Positions 20,289-23,209 of a DNA stretch of 23,209 nucleotides are shown piece by piece. Below the pieces are notes generated by a model. It saw nothing but the letters and a program-made list of their open reading frames with translations, did not search any database and was not told the DNA's origin. The translations under genes were made by a program, and so were the position numbers. Each line of letters starts with the position of its first letter. The stretch's first letter is position 1. The stretch is taken from contig FR878707.1 in the NCBI GenBank assembly GCA_000434535.1, positions 1 to 23,209 of the forward strand, read 5' to 3'. Source of the DNA: Collinsella sp. CAG:166 (GTDB lineage Bacteria > Actinomycetota > Coriobacteriia > Coriobacteriales > Coriobacteriaceae).

Positions 20289-22192
20289 TAGCAGCCCTCC
20301 TCTCGCGCGACCGTCTTGGATTTAGCAATGTCCGCGACGTTAGAAGGACCGCCCGAGCGACCGATTAGCAGGTCCACCAACTCGTCTGCCAGCGACTCAA
20401 CCGTATAGAGCCCGCCGCGACGCAGCGGCACGCCCGCCTCCGTAAGCGCCAGCGCCATACGCTGGGCGGCGGGAACGCCCAAGCCGATCGACTTGAGCTC
20501 ATCGGCATGCGCAAACACCTGCGCGGGGGTTCCCTCGGCAAACACCGCGCCTTCGTTCATTACGACAATGCGGTCGCAGCAATTGGCCAGGTCATCCATA
20601 CTATGCGAAACCATGACAACGGTCAGGCCATCGCGGTGAAGTCGATCGATAAGCTCAAGGAAATCCCTGCGCGCAGCCGGATCGAGCCCCGCCATGGGTT
20701 CATCGAGCACCAGGACTTCGGGCTCCATGGCGAGCACGCCGGCGAATGCCACACGCCGTTGCTGACCGCCCGAAAGCTCAAAGGGACTCTTGTCGCCGAC
20801 CGTGGAAAGGTCGAGGCCCACGCGCGAGAGCGATGACTCGACACGACGGTCGACTTCATCTTGCGGCAAGCCAAGGTTGTGCGGACCAAACGCCACGTCC
20901 TGCGCCACGGTTTCGGCAAATAGCTGGCGCTCGGGATACTGAAACACCACGCCGACCTTGGCCTTAACAGCGGCGGCGTCTTTCTTGTTTGATAGGTCGA
21001 GCCCCAGCGCGCAAACGCTTCCCTCCTGGGGACGAATCAAACCGTTGAGATGCTGGACCAGCGTCGACTTACCCGAACCGGTATGACCTGCCAAACCCAG
21101 GAACTCGCCGCGACGCACCGTCAGCGATACATCACGCAGTGCCCACGGGCTGCTGGGGTCGTTTCCCCAGAGAGCCTGTTTGTTCGATTTGCCCGCAGTG
21201 GCCGAGCGCTTATGCCAGCGGCGGCGCTCGCGCGGACTGAGCGAATAACTGTACGAAACACGGGCTAGCTCGATGACGGGCTCCGACGCGTTGTCCTCGT
21301 TGTCTACCGGAACAGTGCCGTCAGCGATTTCCAACTGGGATACGGAAGACTGCCCCGCGATGTCTGCCCCACTTCGCTCGGCATAAGTCTGCGCAACCTC
21401 GGCGACCATATCCACCTCGCGCACCTGCGCGTGAACGGGCACGCCCTTCGCACGAAGCGCCATGCCCAAACGGCACGACGCCGGCATATCTAGGTTGAGC
21501 TCCGCGAGCTCATCTGCCCGCGTCAGAATCTCCTCGGGCGTGCCCAACATGGCAACTCGTCCCGCCTGAAACACCGCGATGCGATCTGCCTCGGCGGCCT
21601 CTTCCATAAAGTGCGTAATCATCACGATGGTCATGCCGCGATCGTGCAACGCGCGGCAAGCCTTCATGAGGCCCTTGCGTCCGCGCGGATCGAGCATCGA
21701 GGAGGCCTCATCCAAAATGAGAACGCGCGGCTCCATGGCAAGTACGCCGGCGAGCGCCACGCGCTGCTTTTGTCCGCCCGAGAGGGCGTGGGTCTCATGG
21801 TGCTCAAAGCCCACCAGGCCCACGCCCTTCAGCGCCTCACGTACGCGCCGCGCAATTTGCGCCGATGGCACGCCAAGGTTTTCGGGACCAAACGCAACGT
21901 CATCTTCGACAAGCGTTGCCACCAGCTGATCATCGGGATTCTGGAACACCATGCCAGCAGTCGAGCGGATGTCGTAGACCAGCTCGGGATCGGACGCGTC
22001 CATGCCGTTGACGCACACCGTTCCCGCATCGGGCTGCAGCAGCGCATTCAGATGCTTGGCAAACGTCGACTTGCCCGACCCATTGCCACCGAGGATGCAG
22101 AAAAACTCACCGTCCTCGATGTTCAGATCGACACCGTCGAGTGCCGACGCGGCACCGTCATAGCTAAAGGAAACGCCCCGACACTCAATCAT
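20288..22192 (-). CDS. ecfA: Fused double ATPase of ECF transporter (EcfA1-EcfA2)
   Basis: One 634-residue polypeptide with two complete ABC ATPase domains. Domain 1: Walker A GGNGSGKS (35-42), Q-loop FQNPDDQ (83-89), signature LSGGQ (137-141), Walker B LILDEAS (158-164) with SMLDP as in EcfA1. Domain 2: Walker A GHTGSGKS (369-376), Q-loop FQYPERQ (417-423), signature LSGGQ (473-477), Walker B LVLDEPMAGLD (494-504) as in EcfA2. A linker of about 130 residues (240-350), partly acidic and then basic, joins them. In many bacteria the two ATPases are separate genes. The ATG overlaps the ribU stop (ATGA). It energises uptake by RibU-EcfT. Confidence 0.94.
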   Translation of the reverse strand: MIECRGVSFSYDGAASALDGVDLNIEDGEFFCILGGNGSGKSTFAKHLNALLQPDAGTVCVNGMDASDPELVYDIRSTAGMVFQNPDDQLVATLVEDDVAFGPENLGVPSAQIARRVREALKGVGLVGFEHHETHALSGGQKQRVALAGVLAMEPRVLILDEASSMLDPRGRKGLMKACRALHDRGMTIVMITHFMEEAAEADRIAVFQAGRVAMLGTPEEILTRADELAELNLDMPASCRLGMALRAKGVPVHAQVREVDMVAEVAQTYAERSGADIAGQSSVSQLEIADGTVPVDNEDNASEPVIELARVSYSYSLSPRERRRWHKRSATAGKSNKQALWGNDPSSPWALRDVSLTVRRGEFLGLAGHTGSGKSTLVQHLNGLIRPQEGSVCALGLDLSNKKDAAAVKAKVGVVFQYPERQLFAETVAQDVAFGPHNLGLPQDEVDRRVESSLSRVGLDLSTVGDKSPFELSGGQQRRVAFAGVLAMEPEVLVLDEPMAGLDPAARRDFLELIDRLHRDGLTVVMVSHSMDDLANCCDRIVVMNEGAVFAEGTPAQVFAHADELKSIGLGVPAAQRMALALTEAGVPLRRGGLYTVESLADELVDLLIGRSGGPSNVADIAKSKTVAREEGC

Positions 22193-22779
22193 GCGCGGCC
22201 TTTGGCCTGGTCCTTTTTAGGCGTGATGAGGTTGGAGACTGCTTTATACACCGCCAGCGTCAACACCGAGTTAAGCACGGTCTTGATAAGGTTGAACGGC
22301 AGTACGGCAGGAATCATGAGCGGAGCGATCACATCGACCGAGCCATACCAGAACCATACGCCAATGGTAAGGTTTGCGACCATAGACAACGCCGTAGCGG
22401 CAATAACGCCGATCACCAGACCAATCACGGCACCCTTATAGGTATGCATCTTCTGATAGACGATGGCCGCGGGCAGAATGTAGCCCAGCGTGGCAACCAG
22501 GTTCATAAGCGCGCCGACCCAGTCACCCGTGGTGAGCGCATGGATAACGATCGCCATGGCTGCAACAGCGGTTCCGGCACCGGGGCCATATGCAAACCCG
22601 CACACCATCGCCGGCACCAGCGACGGATCGTACGTCAAAAACGGCGCCGAAGGAAGGATGGGCAGCTGCACATACATAAAGAGCGCGCCCAGGGCACACA
22701 TAAGCGCCATGGTTACGAGCTGTTTGGTGCTCCACCTATTCGTGTTCTCAAAATGGATATGCTGCGACTGTTCAGACAT
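22189..22779 (-). CDS. ribU: ECF transporter riboflavin S component RibU
   Basis: Substrate-capturing membrane protein, assigned to riboflavin by its FMN riboswitch and by the RibU-like segments LPSAPFLTYDPSLVPAM (42-58) and PFNLIKTVLNSVLTLAVYK (161-179). The 196-residue protein has about six hydrophobic segments, as S components do. Start at 22779: AGGTGA just upstream, inside or next to the riboswitch 3' end; an ATG seven codons earlier lies in the riboswitch itself and is rejected. First gene of ribU-ecfA-ecfT, so this is a dedicated transporter and not one relying on a shared ECF module. Confidence 0.92.
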   Translation of the reverse strand: MSEQSQHIHFENTNRWSTKQLVTMALMCALGALFMYVQLPILPSAPFLTYDPSLVPAMVCGFAYGPGAGTAVAAMAIVIHALTTGDWVGALMNLVATLGYILPAAIVYQKMHTYKGAVIGLVIGVIAATALSMVANLTIGVWFWYGSVDVIAPLMIPAVLPFNLIKTVLNSVLTLAVYKAVSNLITPKKDQAKGRA

Positions 22780-22795
22780 AAGATCACCTGCCTCT

Positions 22796-22968
22796 TTCAT
22801 CCGGACTCTAACCGTTGGTACTGGGGTCTCACCAGTTCAGCCGGCATGCGAACCAACGCACGCACGGGTCGCGGACTCATCGGCTCGACGCAGGTCCTCG
22901 CCTGCGCCACGGCACCCCTTTGGCACCGCCCAATTTACCGCCAGTGGGGAATTTCACCCCGCCCTGAA
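22796..22968 (-). promoter_or_regulatory. FMN riboswitch (RFN element)
   Basis: Minus strand shows the RFN consensus blocks in order: TTCAGGGCGGGGTGAAATTC, CCCACTGGCGGTAAA, an expanded variable stem, then GAGCCGATGAGTCCGCGACC, and CAACGGTTAGAGTCCGGATG at the 3' end. The last block is followed by GAAAGAGG at once, and the ribU start is about 15 bases on. No terminator lies between, so FMN binding probably hides the ribosome site and blocks translation rather than stopping transcription. Confidence 0.95.
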
Positions 22969-22980
22969 ACAGCAATTGCA

Positions 22981-23008
22981 AGTGTAGCACCAGCAGGCTT
23001 TCGCGCAA
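22981..23008 (-). promoter_or_regulatory. Promoter of the riboswitch-ribU unit
   Basis: Minus strand TTGCGC (23003-23008), a 16-base spacer ending in TGC (extended -10 signal) and TACACT (22981-22986). It lies 12 bases before the riboswitch begins. Confidence 0.7.
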
Positions 23009-23209
23009 GCATGCCAAGGGTAATTTATGGCGGGGACTAGTTGCCGCAACTACCACGTTCCCCACCCATCCCAAAGTAGCGCGCCTTTCGCGGCAAAGCC
23101 GCGAAACAGCGACCGGGACACGTATCCCCATCAGCCACGATCTCCGCCCACGCCGACCTCAAGGCCGTAAACGCAGGGGATCCGGGGGCGTGACGGGGTT
23201 TCTCTCCGG
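23009..23209. other. Non-coding end of window
   Basis: No gene recognised in the last 200 bases. It holds a perfect 9-bp hairpin TTTCGCGGC/GCCGCGAAA (23086-23106) with no T run on either side. It may be the end of a gene or an intergenic region cut by the window edge. Confidence 0.5.

Overview
The window is a high-GC bacterial chromosome segment made mostly of housekeeping and biosynthetic genes. It carries 18 well-supported protein genes, nearly all on the minus strand, plus two tRNA genes and an FMN riboswitch. Strong Shine-Dalgarno sites, a Veg-IspE pair, murI/rph/rdgB clustering and a dedicated ECF riboflavin transporter point to a Gram-positive bacterium. The GC content and protein flavour suggest the actinobacterial class Coriobacteriia, possibly Collinsella. 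That placement is inference from the sequence alone, not a database match.

Layout. (1) 1-3100, minus strand: lysS (with an extra C-terminal tRNA-binding domain), greA, tatA and tRNA-Pro(CGG), separated by clear intrinsic terminators. (2) 3146-4341: veg-ispE, with a good promoter in front of veg. (3) 4525-7421: dtd-rdgB and rph, with murI upstream (tRNA proofreading, nucleotide-pool cleaning, tRNA 3'-end trimming, D-Glu supply). (4) 7470-9929: a HAD phosphatase and a MurE-type ligase, adding to the cell-wall theme. (5) 9930-10328, non-coding: a probable short terminated RNA and the asnB leader. (6) asnB (plus strand), then tRNA-Val(UAC). (7) 12331-13333, a 1 kb non-coding region: a tandem array of four identical-architecture repeats assembled from tRNA 3' tails, terminators and inverted T-arm-like pieces, then an AT-rich 224-bp element bounded by inverted repeats; 13222-13333 shows nothing I can name. 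(8) 13334-18288: argC-argJ-argB-argD, the acetyl-cycle part of arginine/ornithine synthesis, with an ARG-box-like inverted repeat upstream. (9) 18546-22968: an FMN-riboswitch-led unit ribU-ecfA(fused)-ecfT followed by two related PPOX flavin-type proteins. (10) 23009-23209: no gene seen.

How it works together. The riboswitch should sense FMN and control uptake of riboflavin by RibU-EcfA-EcfT; the two PPOX-fold proteins downstream are plausible flavin users. MurI and the MurE-like ligase serve peptidoglycan synthesis, and the arg operon makes acetylated ornithine precursors. The features least explained by standard annotation are the post-tRNA-Val array, the adjacent AT-rich palindromic element, and the terminated transcript upstream of asnB.
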